Source: Arthrobacter sp. Soc17.1.1.1 (GTDB taxonomy: Bacteria; Actinomycetota; Actinomycetes; Actinomycetales; Micrococcaceae). Taken from it: a stretch of 64,000 nt of DNA. The translations under genes were made by a program, and so were the position numbers. Under the pieces are notes generated by a model. It was not told where the DNA came from. It searched no databases and worked only from the letters and a program-made list of their open reading frames with translations. The stretch's first letter is position 1. Each line of letters opens with the position of its first letter. The stretch covers positions 124,001-188,000 of the forward strand of contig NZ_JBAJII010000001.1 in the NCBI RefSeq assembly GCF_036867195.1, written 5' to 3'. Positions 41,622 to 50,102 of the stretch are shown here, one piece after another.

Positions 41622-42833
41622 TCAGTGCTGGCCCCGGGCGTGCTGCTCGCGGACGGATGCCCGTGTCTCGGCGTACAGGAGGCTCTCCACCGCCACGAGG
41701 ACCGCGGCGATCACGGCCGCGAGCGCGAGGGCCGCCAGCGGTGCGAGGGGTGCGGCCACGGGGATGAGCAGCATCAGCACCGCCGCCCCGCCGAGCCGCC
41801 ACTTCTTCCAGTACCCGCCGATGCGGCGCCAGAAGGCGGAACTGCCGAGCAGGAACAGGGCGGCACCGCCGAAGAGCGCGAAGGAACCGAGCACGCCGAA
41901 ATCCTTCGTCTTGTCGATGTAGGCCAGGACGTCCTCCACGCCGAACGCCGACAGGATGATCCCGGCGACCATGGGCAGGTGCAGGTACGTGTAGCCGTCC
42001 ACCGCGGCCGAGGTGCGCGCGCTGCCCTGCAGGGCGGCGAAGCGGTGTTCGGCGGCGATCGCGGTCACGTCGAAGTGGAGCCACCACAGGCACACGGACA
42101 GGGCGATCCCGAACACCGCGCCGAGGAGGATCGGGATGCTCACGGGCTCCTGCGAGGCGCCCACCCCGATGGCGACGATCGATTCCCCGAGCGCCAGGAT
42201 GATCACGAGGCCGTGGCGCTCGGTCCAGTGCGCCGCGGAGAGCACGCGCCAGTCGCCGCCCGAGGAGGTCAGATAGGTCAGCGTGATGTCGAGGGCGAGT
42301 CCGGCGAGCCAGAACCAGGTCTGCGCCGGCCCGCCGATGACCGCACCGGTGATGATGAGCGCGGAGCCCGAGAACGTCGCCACGGAGGTCCTGATCACCT
42401 GCCGCTGGAGCGGTTTGTCCTCGACCGACGCATAGAGGTAGAGCAGGAGGTGCAGCAGGCGCACCACGAAGTATGCGAGGGCGAGGACGAGCGGCCCGCT
42501 GAGGCCGCCCTCGAGGTCGGTGAATGCCTCGGGGATGGCGAGGGACGTGATGAACATGGCCACCATGACGGCGGACAGGCCGAGGCGCATGATGCCCTCG
42601 TCCACGTGCGTCTGGTTGCCGAGCCAGGCGTAGGACACCCAGGACCACCAGAGCAGCCCCAGGATGATCATGCCCTGCAGCACGCCGGTGAAGGAGTGCT
42701 CGTGGGCCATGAAACCGGTGACCTGGGTGAACGCGAACACGAAGACGAGGTCGAAGAAGAGTTCGAAGGTGGTGACGCGGTGCGATTCGTCCGAGACGCG
42801 CGCCGCCCGAAGGGGTCTTCGCTGGAGATGCAT
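41622..42833 (-). CDS. Low temperature requirement protein A (LtrA) family
   Basis: A 403-residue polytopic membrane protein with around ten to twelve helices. The LtrA hallmarks are VTTFELFFDLVFVFAFTQVT near residues 19-38, WWSWVSYAWLGNQT, and ERHGLVIILALGESIVAIGVG near the middle. LtrA was linked to growth in the cold in Listeria, but its biochemical role is unknown. The ATG at 42833 is conserved. It is divergent from the PRC/DUF2382 gene across 138 bases. Confidence 0.93.
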   Translation of the reverse strand: MHLQRRPLRAARVSDESHRVTTFELFFDLVFVFAFTQVTGFMAHEHSFTGVLQGMIILGLLWWSWVSYAWLGNQTHVDEGIMRLGLSAVMVAMFITSLAIPEAFTDLEGGLSGPLVLALAYFVVRLLHLLLYLYASVEDKPLQRQVIRTSVATFSGSALIITGAVIGGPAQTWFWLAGLALDITLTYLTSSGGDWRVLSAAHWTERHGLVIILALGESIVAIGVGASQEPVSIPILLGAVFGIALSVCLWWLHFDVTAIAAEHRFAALQGSARTSAAVDGYTYLHLPMVAGIILSAFGVEDVLAYIDKTKDFGVLGSFALFGGAALFLLGSSAFWRRIGGYWKKWRLGGAAVLMLLIPVAAPLAPLAALALAAVIAAVLVAVESLLYAETRASVREQHARGQH

Positions 42834-42891
42834 GCAGCCAGAATAGGACCGGCGCGGCCGATCGCCGAGGGTTCCCGGTAGATGAAGTCTA

Positions 42892-42929
42892 CACCCGAGT
42901 AGTAAGCATGCTTGCTATCGCCTCGGGTG
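42892..42929. promoter_or_regulatory. Nested palindrome with shared stress element, copy 2
   Basis: CACCCGAG (42892-42899) and CTCGGGTG (42922-42929) enclose TAAGCATGCTTG (42903-42914), whose core AAGCATGCTT is itself a palindrome. It lies 43 bases upstream of the PRC/DUF2382 start and matches the element found before other stress-type genes here. Confidence 0.55.
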
Positions 42930-42971
42930 GGACCTACGGTGAACGAAAGCAACATCGTCGAAAGGGACGTC

Positions 42972-43853
42972 ATGATCACGATTGACCAGATGAAGGACGC
43001 CATGAACGCCGGCGCGAACGTGCTGAGCGAGGACGGTGCGGTCCTCGGCCCCATGGGCCAGCTCTACGTCGACGACGCCACGGGGGAGCCCAGCTGGGTC
43101 ACCGTGGCCACGCACGCCATGGGCAATCCCGAGTCCTTCGCACCGTTGCGCGGGGCGACGCTCACGGGCCGCGACGTCCGCCTGCCCTACACGCACGCCA
43201 AGGTGTACGACTCCCCGAAGATGTCCCTGGACGGCCACCTGAGTCCCGAGGAGGAGCAGCACCTGCTGCGCTACTACGGCCTCATGGCGGAGAAGGACGA
43301 GGTCGCCGACCGGACGACCGCCGCGGGCGTGGCGGACAGGCGCGACACCGCCGACGTCTCCGACACGTCGCAGACTTCCGACGCCTCCGATCTCTCCCGC
43401 GGTGGGCGCGCCCGCACGCAGACCTCCCGCCCCGAGGGCGACTACTCCATGACGCGGTCCGAGGAGCAGCTGCGCGTCGGCACGGAGATCCGCGAGACCG
43501 AGCGCGTCCGCCTGGTGAAGCGCGTGGTCACCGAGGACGTCACCATGACGGTGCAGATCCGTCGCGAGGAGCTCGTCGTCGAGCGCGTGCCCGTTAAGGA
43601 CGGCGCGCCGTTCTACGACGACGGCCAGAACTCCTACACGGAGGCCGAGCGCGAGCGCCTGTACTCCGCCGTGGAGACGGCCTTCAACGGCGATACCGTC
43701 GAGGTGGTCCTCTACGAGGAGAAGCCCCGCGTCGAGATGGACGTGGTGCCGATCGAGCGCGTGCGCGTGCGCCGCGAGGCCCGTACCCACGACGAGGTCG
43801 TCAGCGGCCAGGTGCGCAAGGAAGTCATCGACACGGAGCGCGTCGAGCTGTAG
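42972..43853 (+). CDS. PRC-barrel and DUF2382 stress-response protein
   Basis: A 293-residue protein: a PRC-barrel-like N-terminal domain (about residues 1-100; VLSEDGAVLGPMGQLYVDDATGEPSWV), a Ser/Thr/Asp-rich linker, and a C-terminal DUF2382 domain (about 150-290; MTRSEEQLRVGTEIRETERVRLVKRVV and repeated charged V-x-V-x strands). Such proteins are common in desiccation- and radiation-tolerant actinobacteria and deinococci. The ATG at 42972 follows GAAAGGGA. Probable stress induction follows from its upstream element. Confidence 0.92.
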   Translation: MITIDQMKDAMNAGANVLSEDGAVLGPMGQLYVDDATGEPSWVTVATHAMGNPESFAPLRGATLTGRDVRLPYTHAKVYDSPKMSLDGHLSPEEEQHLLRYYGLMAEKDEVADRTTAAGVADRRDTADVSDTSQTSDASDLSRGGRARTQTSRPEGDYSMTRSEEQLRVGTEIRETERVRLVKRVVTEDVTMTVQIRREELVVERVPVKDGAPFYDDGQNSYTEAERERLYSAVETAFNGDTVEVVLYEEKPRVEMDVVPIERVRVRREARTHDEVVSGQVRKEVIDTERVEL

Positions 43854-43884
43854 GCGTGCCGACCGGGCTCCGGTCCCGGGAACA

Positions 43885-43921
43885 GGAGCGGCCGTCCCAC
43901 GGCAGGTGGGGCGGTCGCTCC
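43885..43921. terminator. Bidirectional terminator
   Basis: A 16-position stem (43885-43900 with 43906-43921; two G-U pairs) with loop GGCAG between the convergent DUF2382 and glyoxalase-like genes. Confidence 0.75.
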
Positions 43922-43941
43922 CGTCCTTCCTCCGGAAGGCC

Positions 43942-44340
43942 CTAGTGCTCGCGGGCGGAGAGGATGCAGAACTCGTTGCCGTCCGGGTCCGCCAGCACCT
44001 CCCAGCTGACGTCGGGCCCCTGCCCGATGTCGACGCGGCGTGCGCCGAGGGCGACGAGGCGCTCGATCGTGGCGTCGCGGTCGTCCGTGGTGTGCGGCGC
44101 GAAGTCCAGGTGGAGACGGTTCTTCCCCTGCTTCTCGTGATCCACGGCGACGAACACGAGGCCCGGCGGAACCTGCTCGAAGGGGAGCTTCGGCTCCAGT
44201 TCGCGGGCCCACGGCGGCACGACGGCGGCCTCTTCGTCGTCCTCGAAGATCACCTCCCAGCCCAGGGCGTCGGACCACCAGTGCGCGAGCGCGCGATGGT
44301 CCGAGGATTCGATGACGGTGGAGTACCAGCGCAGAGTCAT
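43942..44340 (-). CDS. VOC/glyoxalase-like protein
   Basis: A 132-residue single VOC-module protein: STVIESSDHRALAHWWSDALGWEV at the start, KNRLHLDFAPH in the middle and LADPDGNEFCIL at the end, matching the Glyoxalase_6 type. Enzyme or binding function unknown. ATG start at 44340 with the conserved MTLRWYS beginning. It is a monocistronic gene between two terminators. Confidence 0.9.
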   Translation of the reverse strand: MTLRWYSTVIESSDHRALAHWWSDALGWEVIFEDDEEAAVVPPWARELEPKLPFEQVPPGLVFVAVDHEKQGKNRLHLDFAPHTTDDRDATIERLVALGARRVDIGQGPDVSWEVLADPDGNEFCILSAREH

Positions 44341-44432
44341 GCGTCGATTGTGCCGCGGTTCCGGTCCGCACGCACCGGGTCACAGGACAGTTCCGGTCCG
44401 CGTGGGCCCGTCGGGGCCCGTGAACACGAAGA

Positions 44433-44458
44433 AGGCCCCCGGTGCGAACCAGGGGCCT
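44433..44458 (-). terminator. Terminator of the DUF4383 gene
   Basis: AGGCCCC (44433-44439) pairs with GGGGCCT (44452-44458); on minus it is followed by TTCTTCG, 55 bases after the DUF4383 stop. Confidence 0.65.
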
Positions 44459-44512
44459 CCTCGGGTGTCCGCCGACGTGCGGCGGCTTCCTGCCGGAGTT
44501 CCGGCGGACGGG

Positions 44513-44971
44513 TCAGGCGTGTGTGGTGGTCCGCTTGTGGTTGCGGGTCAGCAGCAGCGCCAGGGCGATCATGCCGACGCCCAGGAGGAAGTGCAGCCAG
44601 TTGTCCGCGCCGTTGAGCGGCACGAAGTTGCCGGCGGAGTCCTCACCGATGACCAGGCCGTAGACCCAGAGGACGAGGTAGATGATGCCGCCGTACAGCA
44701 GGTAGGAGCGGGCGCCGCTGATGGTGCGGGCCATGGCGATGCCGGCTGCACCGAAGAGCAGGTGGACGATGTTGTGCAGGATCGAGACCTGGAACAGGCC
44801 GAGGAGCTTCGCTTCCGACTCGTGGCCGGCGAACATCATCGTGTCGTAGTCGGAGGTGATGCCGGGGATGAAGCCGAGGATCCCGACGAGCAGGAAGACC
44901 GCGCCGACGGCGAGGGCTGCTTTCTGGACATTGGTGCGGGTGCCCGTGTGGGGCGTGTTTGCGGTGGTCAT
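44513..44971 (-). CDS. DUF4383 membrane protein
   Basis: A 152-residue protein with four membrane helices and the DUF4383 landmarks AVGAVFLLVGILGFIPGIT, LGLFQVSILHNIVHLLFGAAGI and ADNWLHFLLGVGMIAL. Function unknown. AAGGGGAA precedes the ATG. It stands alone with its own terminator. Confidence 0.92.
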   Translation of the reverse strand: MTTANTPHTGTRTNVQKAALAVGAVFLLVGILGFIPGITSDYDTMMFAGHESEAKLLGLFQVSILHNIVHLLFGAAGIAMARTISGARSYLLYGGIIYLVLWVYGLVIGEDSAGNFVPLNGADNWLHFLLGVGMIALALLLTRNHKRTTTHA

Positions 44972-45358
44972 GGTTGTTCCCCTTCAAGTGTGCGGTGCAT
45001 CGGCGCGCCGAGAATCGTCGGCTGCCGACAGTGGTGCGGGTAGTCCGCTGAGTACGGTGAGACCTGCCGGGAGGACGGGGCGGCTTCTGGTGAAGCAGCG
45101 CCCGCGCATCGCGCCCGGCACCGTAAGCCTACTGGGTATCGGCCGTCGGTGGCCGGGTCCTGACGGGATTCCCGGTCGTGTCGCCAGGAGGCGCTCGGAG
45201 TGCTACCGGTGCGCTATCGGAGTGCCATCGATGCGCTGTCGGCGGCGGTACTCGTGGCCCGTTCGGGTACTACCGGCCCTATCCACGCCGCGCCGACGTC
45301 CCTAGGGTGGGAGCACCGCCGGGCATCGATCCGCGGACCACATCGAGGGAGGCAGATC
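44972..45358. other. 387-base divergent intergenic region
   Basis: No convincing gene. It contains the promoters of the two flanking genes, and a tandem imperfect repeat at 45195-45238. The short reading frames through it lack ribosome-binding sites and typical codon use. Confidence 0.55.
45195..45238. repeat. Two tandem 22-base units
   Basis: Units 45195-45216 and 45217-45238 both begin TCGGAGTGC and share 18 of 22 positions (all four differences are transitions). They lie about 120 bases before the DUF1801 gene. Confidence 0.6.
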
Positions 45359-45799
45359 ATGGCACGTCAGACCGACACGACCGAGGGATTCACCGAGCAG
45401 GAGCGCGCGGCCATGAAGGAGCGGTCGGCGGAGATGCGCGCCGAGGCGAAGCGCGGCAAGAGCCGGGCCGCGGGGGAGAAGGCGATCCAGGACAAGATCG
45501 CCGAGATGCCGCAGCCCGACCGCGGGATCGCTGAGAACTACCACGCGCTGGTGTCCGCCGTCGCCCCGGACCTCGAGCCCAAGACCTGGTACGGCATGCC
45601 GGCCTACGCGCGGGACGGAAAGGTGGTGACGTTCTTCCAGGCCGCGGCGAAGTTCGACTCGCACTACTCGACGATCGGCTTCAACGACGCCGCGAACCTG
45701 GATGACGGCGTGTTCTGGCCCAATGCTTTCTCGATCACCGCGTGGAACGACAAGGTGGAGGAGGAGTTGCGCCGCCTGGTGGCGAAGGCGGTCAGCTGA
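45359..45799 (+). CDS. DUF1801 (YdhG/iron-chaperone-like) protein
   Basis: A 146-residue protein. Residues 1-55 are charged and helical, rich in Lys, Arg, Glu and Ala. Residues 60-145 are the DUF1801 fold (LVSAVAPDLEPKTWYGMPAYARDGKVVTFFQAA...FDSHYSTIGFND). The family is related to frataxin/YjbR-like folds and annotated as iron chaperone-like, with no proven function. The ATG at 45359 follows GAGGGAGG; an upstream extension is rejected. Confidence 0.85.
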   Translation: MARQTDTTEGFTEQERAAMKERSAEMRAEAKRGKSRAAGEKAIQDKIAEMPQPDRGIAENYHALVSAVAPDLEPKTWYGMPAYARDGKVVTFFQAAAKFDSHYSTIGFNDAANLDDGVFWPNAFSITAWNDKVEEELRRLVAKAVS

Positions 45800-45888
45800 G
45801 CATCACTGCGGTTGCCGATGTCCGAATTCCGGCTCGGCGCACGACCCGGAAGTTCTCCTCGCCTGCAGCAGACGGAGGCCGCGGTATA

Positions 45889-45905
45889 CTAAGCAGGCTG
45901 ATGAA
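45889..45905 (+). promoter_or_regulatory. Shared stress element, copy 3
   Basis: CTAAGCAGGCTGATGAA, 58 bases upstream of the SRPBCC gene and preceded by GGTATA, is identical over all 17 bases to 20155-20171. Confidence 0.6.
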
Positions 45906-45963
45906 TTGCTTCAGTTGTTACTCGCATCGCCAGACGCAGTCCGTCCTAACCGAAGGAGACTCC

Positions 45964-46800
45964 ATGAGCACGAAGGTCGAGAAGAGCATCCTGGTCAACG
46001 TCCCGATCAGCATTGCCTACAACCAGTGGACCCAGTTCGAAGAATTCCCGCACTTCATGGGTGGGGTCAAGTCCGTCACGCAGCTCGATGACGAGCGCCT
46101 GAACTGGATCGTGGAAATAGGCGGCGTCCGCCGCCAGTGGGACGCGACGATCCTCGAGCAGGTGCCCGACACGAAGGTGTCGTGGGCCGCGACCGAGGGC
46201 GCGACGAATGCCGGGTCGGTCTCCTTCGAGGACGTCGGAGGAGGACAGACGCAGGTCCACCTCGCCCTCGAGTACGAGCCCGAGGGCCTTGTCGAGAAGA
46301 TCGGCGACAAGCTCAACGTCGTCGAGAACCAGGCCGAGGCGGACCTCGAGCGGTTCAAGGCCTTCATCGAGGACGAGGGGTACGCCACGGGCGCATGGCG
46401 CGGAACCGTGGGCACCGGTATCGACACGGGCGCGCCCGGCGTCGAGGCGGCTGCGGCTTCCCGTGGTGACGGTGGCAAGGCCGGGATCTCCGGCAAGGTC
46501 GCAGCCGGTGTCGGCCTGGCCGCTGCAGCGGCAGCCGTAGGGGTCGCCGCCGGCAAGAAGCGCGGCGACGCGGACACCGTGGACGCCGGGGAGAACGACG
46601 TCACGATCACCCCCATCGACGGTGCGGCACCCGAGGTGTACACGAGTGAAGAGAGCGAGCTGTCTCCGAGCACCAGGGACACCCTCCTGCCGGTGGACGA
46701 CGTCGATCCTGTCGGCACCGGGCACCAGCCCGGGTCCGCCACGGACGCACTGGATGATCCGTTGGTGGACAAGAACCGCACCACGGGCGGAGCGCTCTGA
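45964..46800 (+). CDS. SRPBCC-domain protein with long C-terminal extension
   Basis: A 278-residue protein. Residues 1-145 are a polyketide cyclase/dehydrase-type SRPBCC domain (ILVNVPISIAYNQWTQFEEFPHFMGGVKSVTQLDD...WAATEGATNAGSVSFED). Residues 150-278 are low-complexity, containing an Ala/Gly/Val-rich stretch (about 180-198) that could be a short hydrophobic segment, then an acidic disordered tail. The ATG at 45964 follows GAAGGAG. Similar proteins occur in stress regulons; ligand unknown. Its upstream element is identical to that of the GlsB-like gene. Confidence 0.88.
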   Translation: MSTKVEKSILVNVPISIAYNQWTQFEEFPHFMGGVKSVTQLDDERLNWIVEIGGVRRQWDATILEQVPDTKVSWAATEGATNAGSVSFEDVGGGQTQVHLALEYEPEGLVEKIGDKLNVVENQAEADLERFKAFIEDEGYATGAWRGTVGTGIDTGAPGVEAAAASRGDGGKAGISGKVAAGVGLAAAAAAVGVAAGKKRGDADTVDAGENDVTITPIDGAAPEVYTSEESELSPSTRDTLLPVDDVDPVGTGHQPGSATDALDDPLVDKNRTTGGAL

Positions 46801-46831
46801 CCGGCGACTGACGGTCCCGCTCCGGAACGAC

Positions 46832-46868
46832 CGACAGCCACCCCTCCATCAGGAGCGGGTGGCTGTCG
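46832..46868. terminator. Bidirectional terminator
   Basis: CGACAGCCACCC (46832-46843) and GGGTGGCTGTCG (46857-46868) form a perfect 12-base-pair stem between the SRPBCC gene and the convergent GH30-like gene. Confidence 0.85.
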
Positions 46869-46886
46869 TCGTTCTCCGGGGTGCTG

Positions 46887-49800
46887 CTAGCGGGTGAGGG
46901 TCACCCGGTACTCACGCGTGGCCGAACCGTCCTCGCTCGTCACGGTGATGACGGCGGTCCGATTGCTGCCGGCGGGCTGCGTCACGGACACCGAGGCATA
47001 GGGATCCGACGGCACGGCGGAGACCGCGGGTGTCCTGCCCTTGATCGGAGCGGAGTAGCCCGTGACCGACGGCGAGAAGTCCGCCACCGGGGTGCCGCCC
47101 ACGCTGATGCCGGCGAGCGTGGCGTCCGACGAGGTGGCCGGGACGAAGCCGAGTACCTCGATCTCGCTGACCACCATGTGCGTGTTCGGGCGGGCCGTCA
47201 TGACCACCCGCACGGACGACGCCGTCACCCCGCTGAGGGGCAGGGTCACCACGGGGGCCGGGGAGCCGGCCGGGACGCCGACCGGTGCGCCGGAGGACGT
47301 CCACCGGCCGTCGGGGCCCTGAACCTGCAGCTGCACGGTCTGCGCGTAGCTGTCCGTGCTGCCGTCGCGGAAGAAGTGCACCTTCACGCCGCCGAGGGGC
47401 TGCGCCTCGGCCAGGGTCACCGTCAGGGTGTCGGCCGGGTTCTTGGCGCTGGAGCGCCAGTTGGACCACGCCTTGTCGCGGGTGTCGCCGTTGAACAGGC
47501 CGGCCGTGCCGTAGCCCGGCTCGGTGAACGTCGCGTTCGCGGTGGTGCCGCCGTCGTCGGCCACGTTGTCCGCCGTGCCCTCGGTGACCTGGATGCGGAC
47601 GGTCGCCGGGAGGGTGGTGCCGTCGCCGGCATCGGCGTTCCCGGTCAGCTCGTACACGCCCGGGGCGGGGTGGCTGACAGCGGTATCCCAGGTGACGGGA
47701 CGCTCCACGGTCCCGCCCTCACTACCCACGGCGGTCACCGTGGGCGGCAGGGCCGGGAGCCCGCCGACCACGGCCTTGGCACGCGCGGGCTGCGTGGACA
47801 CGAGGGTGTCCACCGTGACCGTCAGTTCCGCGGCGAACTGCATGCCGGTGACGTCCGTGGCGGTGCCCTTGACCTTCACGGTGCCGGGCTTCCTCCAGCG
47901 GTTGTCGTTGGGGATCTTCCACTCCACGGGGATGGCCCCGCGGGCGCCGTCGCGGAACACCGGCGTCACGGTCGCGGGCAGCACGGGCGCGGTACCGGGG
48001 ACGGTGAACGCCGTGGCGGGCTCCACGGACAGGACGGTCTCGTCGATGAGCGTCCAGCGCTGGTTGGCGCCGGAGTTCGCGAGGTAGAGGGTCACCGGTG
48101 CGCCCTCGGCCGTCGATCCGCCGCCCACCTCGAGCAGCAGGTTCGTGGCGGCGTTGACGAAGGTGTAGGTGCCGTCGCCGGTGGTCGAGGCGATCCACTC
48201 CGCCCGCGGGTCCGCACCCGCGGGGGTGAGGACGGCGGCGCCACCCTCGTCGGCCAGCTGCGAGGCGCCGTCGAGCGTGGTGATGGAATAGCGCTCGCGG
48301 TTGGTGCCGTCCTCGCCGAGGCTGGTAAAGCGGAAGAGCTGGGCGGCGTCGACGGGGTCGGTCGTGCTGATGACGGCGGTGCCGCCCGTGGTCTCGATCG
48401 ACCTGCCGCTCTGCACGCCCTGCAGCCGGTACACATGCCCGTCCTGGAGGGCGGCCGCGTCCGCGGCGACGCCGGAGACGCCCTCGACGACGAAGGTCGT
48501 GACGGACTGCGCGGGCGCGGTGACGACGGCGGAGCCGCCCTCGATCGCGACCGGAGCACCCTCGACGAGCGCACCGTCGGCGTCGCTGACCACGGGGGTC
48601 ACGGTGGCACCCCGGGCGACGGAGCCGAACTTCGAGAAGTCCAGCACCACGGGCCTGGCGTCGGTGGACTCGTTGATGTGCACCACGGCAGCGCCGGTCC
48701 CGGTGATCGCGGCGGTGGTGTCGTCGTCGTTCACCTGCACCAGGCGGTCGCCGGGCTGGATGTAGTGCGTGTAGTTCCGCACCGTATCGAACTTGGTGTT
48801 CGTGTAGATGGGGCAGCTCTCGAGGGTGTCAGCATCGGTGCAGTCGAACGGCATCTGGATGCTGCCCCAGTTGGCGCCGGCCGCGCTCTCGCCGCCGGGG
48901 GCCATGTTGTCGTAGTCCTCGACGGGCTGCCAGAACACCCAGGCGCTGGGTTCGAGCTCCCGGAGATCGTCGGTGATGCGCTTGGCCATACCGAGGCCCG
49001 GCTCCATGCTGGTGAAGCTCTGGCCGTTGCCCCAGGAGCCCTCGACCTCGCTCATCCACAGCGGCTTGTCCTCGCCCTTGGCGATGTCCCGCACGGTGGT
49101 GCGCTGGCCGGTGCCGTACGTGTGGACGTTGAGCTGGTCCACGAGGGCGCGGACGTCCGCGGGGTAGCTGTTCCAGTTGGTGGCGAAGGTGCCGGGGTTG
49201 GTCTCGTCCATCGCGGAGATGGTGGCGTCCGTGTCGGCGTCCTGCAGCTGGGTGGCGAGGTCCCGGAGGACCTGCTGCTGCAGCTGCGGGCCCATGTGGG
49301 CGCCCTCCTGGCGGCCGCCGGTCGGTTCGCCGGCGGCGTCGAGCTGCGTGCTCCAGTAGTTGGTGTTCGGCTCGTTGAACGGATCGAGCGTGTCCACCTC
49401 GATGCCGTGCGCCTTCTCGAGCTCCTCGGTGACGCGCACCAGGTAGGCGTTGAAGTCGGAGATGCTCTCGGGCTTCAGCTGGTCGGCCGTCGCGTTGAAC
49501 CCGCCGGACGTGTAGCCGCTGACGGTCTGGAACCAGGGCGGGGAGTTGCTGAACGTCTCCCAGTGCGTGATGTCCTGCTTGATGCGGTCGATCCACCAGC
49601 GCTGCGTGGCGTCCGCCTCGAGGTTCCAGTCGGCCGGGTCCTCGGGGTCGAACCAGTCGGTGTCCTCGCGCGTGGTCCCCTCGGGGGCGTTCCACCAGCC
49701 CTCGACGGCGCCGCCGGGACGCAGGTAGTCCTTCACGTCCGGGGCGTTGCCGCCGCCGATGTTGTAGCGGGCGATGTTCAGGTTCAGGCCCTCGGGCCCG

Positions 49801-50072
49801 AAGACCAGCTCCGCGAGGCGGTTCCGGATCTCGTCGGGGTAGTCCCCCGTGGCGTTCGCGAACCAGACGAGGCTCGTGCCCCAGCCCTCGAACTCCTCGC
49901 CCTGGTAGGAGGGGTCGGGCGTGAGGGTGAGGGCGCCGTCGGGCACGGCGGCAGGTACGGGCGGTGCCGGGGGCGCGGCCTGCGCCGCACCCCCGACCAG
50001 GGAGGCGGCGGCCAGGACGGCGGCCACCCCTGTGGCGGCGGCCTGAGTGGCACGCCTGGATCGATTCGTCAT
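46887..50072 (-). CDS. Secreted multidomain GH30-like galactanase
   Basis: A 1061-residue exported enzyme. Signal peptide (about 1-33), then a GH30-type catalytic module (about 45-480) resembling endo-beta-1,6-galactanases: NIARYNIGGGN, the acid/base Glu234 in DPFNEPN and nucleophile Glu342 in PLWMSEVEG. After it come a ricin-like lectin module (about 540-690), two Ig-like domains of the Big_4 type (about 690-870), a discoidin-like carbohydrate-binding module (about 870-985) and a cadherin-like beta domain at the end. ATG 50072 is preferred to a TTG 7 codons upstream. It is last in the LacI-controlled operon and supplies substrate outside the cell. Confidence 0.85.
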   Translation of the reverse strand: MTNRSRRATQAAATGVAAVLAAASLVGGAAQAAPPAPPVPAAVPDGALTLTPDPSYQGEEFEGWGTSLVWFANATGDYPDEIRNRLAELVFGPEGLNLNIARYNIGGGNAPDVKDYLRPGGAVEGWWNAPEGTTREDTDWFDPEDPADWNLEADATQRWWIDRIKQDITHWETFSNSPPWFQTVSGYTSGGFNATADQLKPESISDFNAYLVRVTEELEKAHGIEVDTLDPFNEPNTNYWSTQLDAAGEPTGGRQEGAHMGPQLQQQVLRDLATQLQDADTDATISAMDETNPGTFATNWNSYPADVRALVDQLNVHTYGTGQRTTVRDIAKGEDKPLWMSEVEGSWGNGQSFTSMEPGLGMAKRITDDLRELEPSAWVFWQPVEDYDNMAPGGESAAGANWGSIQMPFDCTDADTLESCPIYTNTKFDTVRNYTHYIQPGDRLVQVNDDDTTAAITGTGAAVVHINESTDARPVVLDFSKFGSVARGATVTPVVSDADGALVEGAPVAIEGGSAVVTAPAQSVTTFVVEGVSGVAADAAALQDGHVYRLQGVQSGRSIETTGGTAVISTTDPVDAAQLFRFTSLGEDGTNRERYSITTLDGASQLADEGGAAVLTPAGADPRAEWIASTTGDGTYTFVNAATNLLLEVGGGSTAEGAPVTLYLANSGANQRWTLIDETVLSVEPATAFTVPGTAPVLPATVTPVFRDGARGAIPVEWKIPNDNRWRKPGTVKVKGTATDVTGMQFAAELTVTVDTLVSTQPARAKAVVGGLPALPPTVTAVGSEGGTVERPVTWDTAVSHPAPGVYELTGNADAGDGTTLPATVRIQVTEGTADNVADDGGTTANATFTEPGYGTAGLFNGDTRDKAWSNWRSSAKNPADTLTVTLAEAQPLGGVKVHFFRDGSTDSYAQTVQLQVQGPDGRWTSSGAPVGVPAGSPAPVVTLPLSGVTASSVRVVMTARPNTHMVVSEIEVLGFVPATSSDATLAGISVGGTPVADFSPSVTGYSAPIKGRTPAVSAVPSDPYASVSVTQPAGSNRTAVITVTSEDGSATREYRVTLTR

Positions 50073-50102
50073 TGAACGGGTTCCTTCCAGCAAGGGGTTG
50101 AA

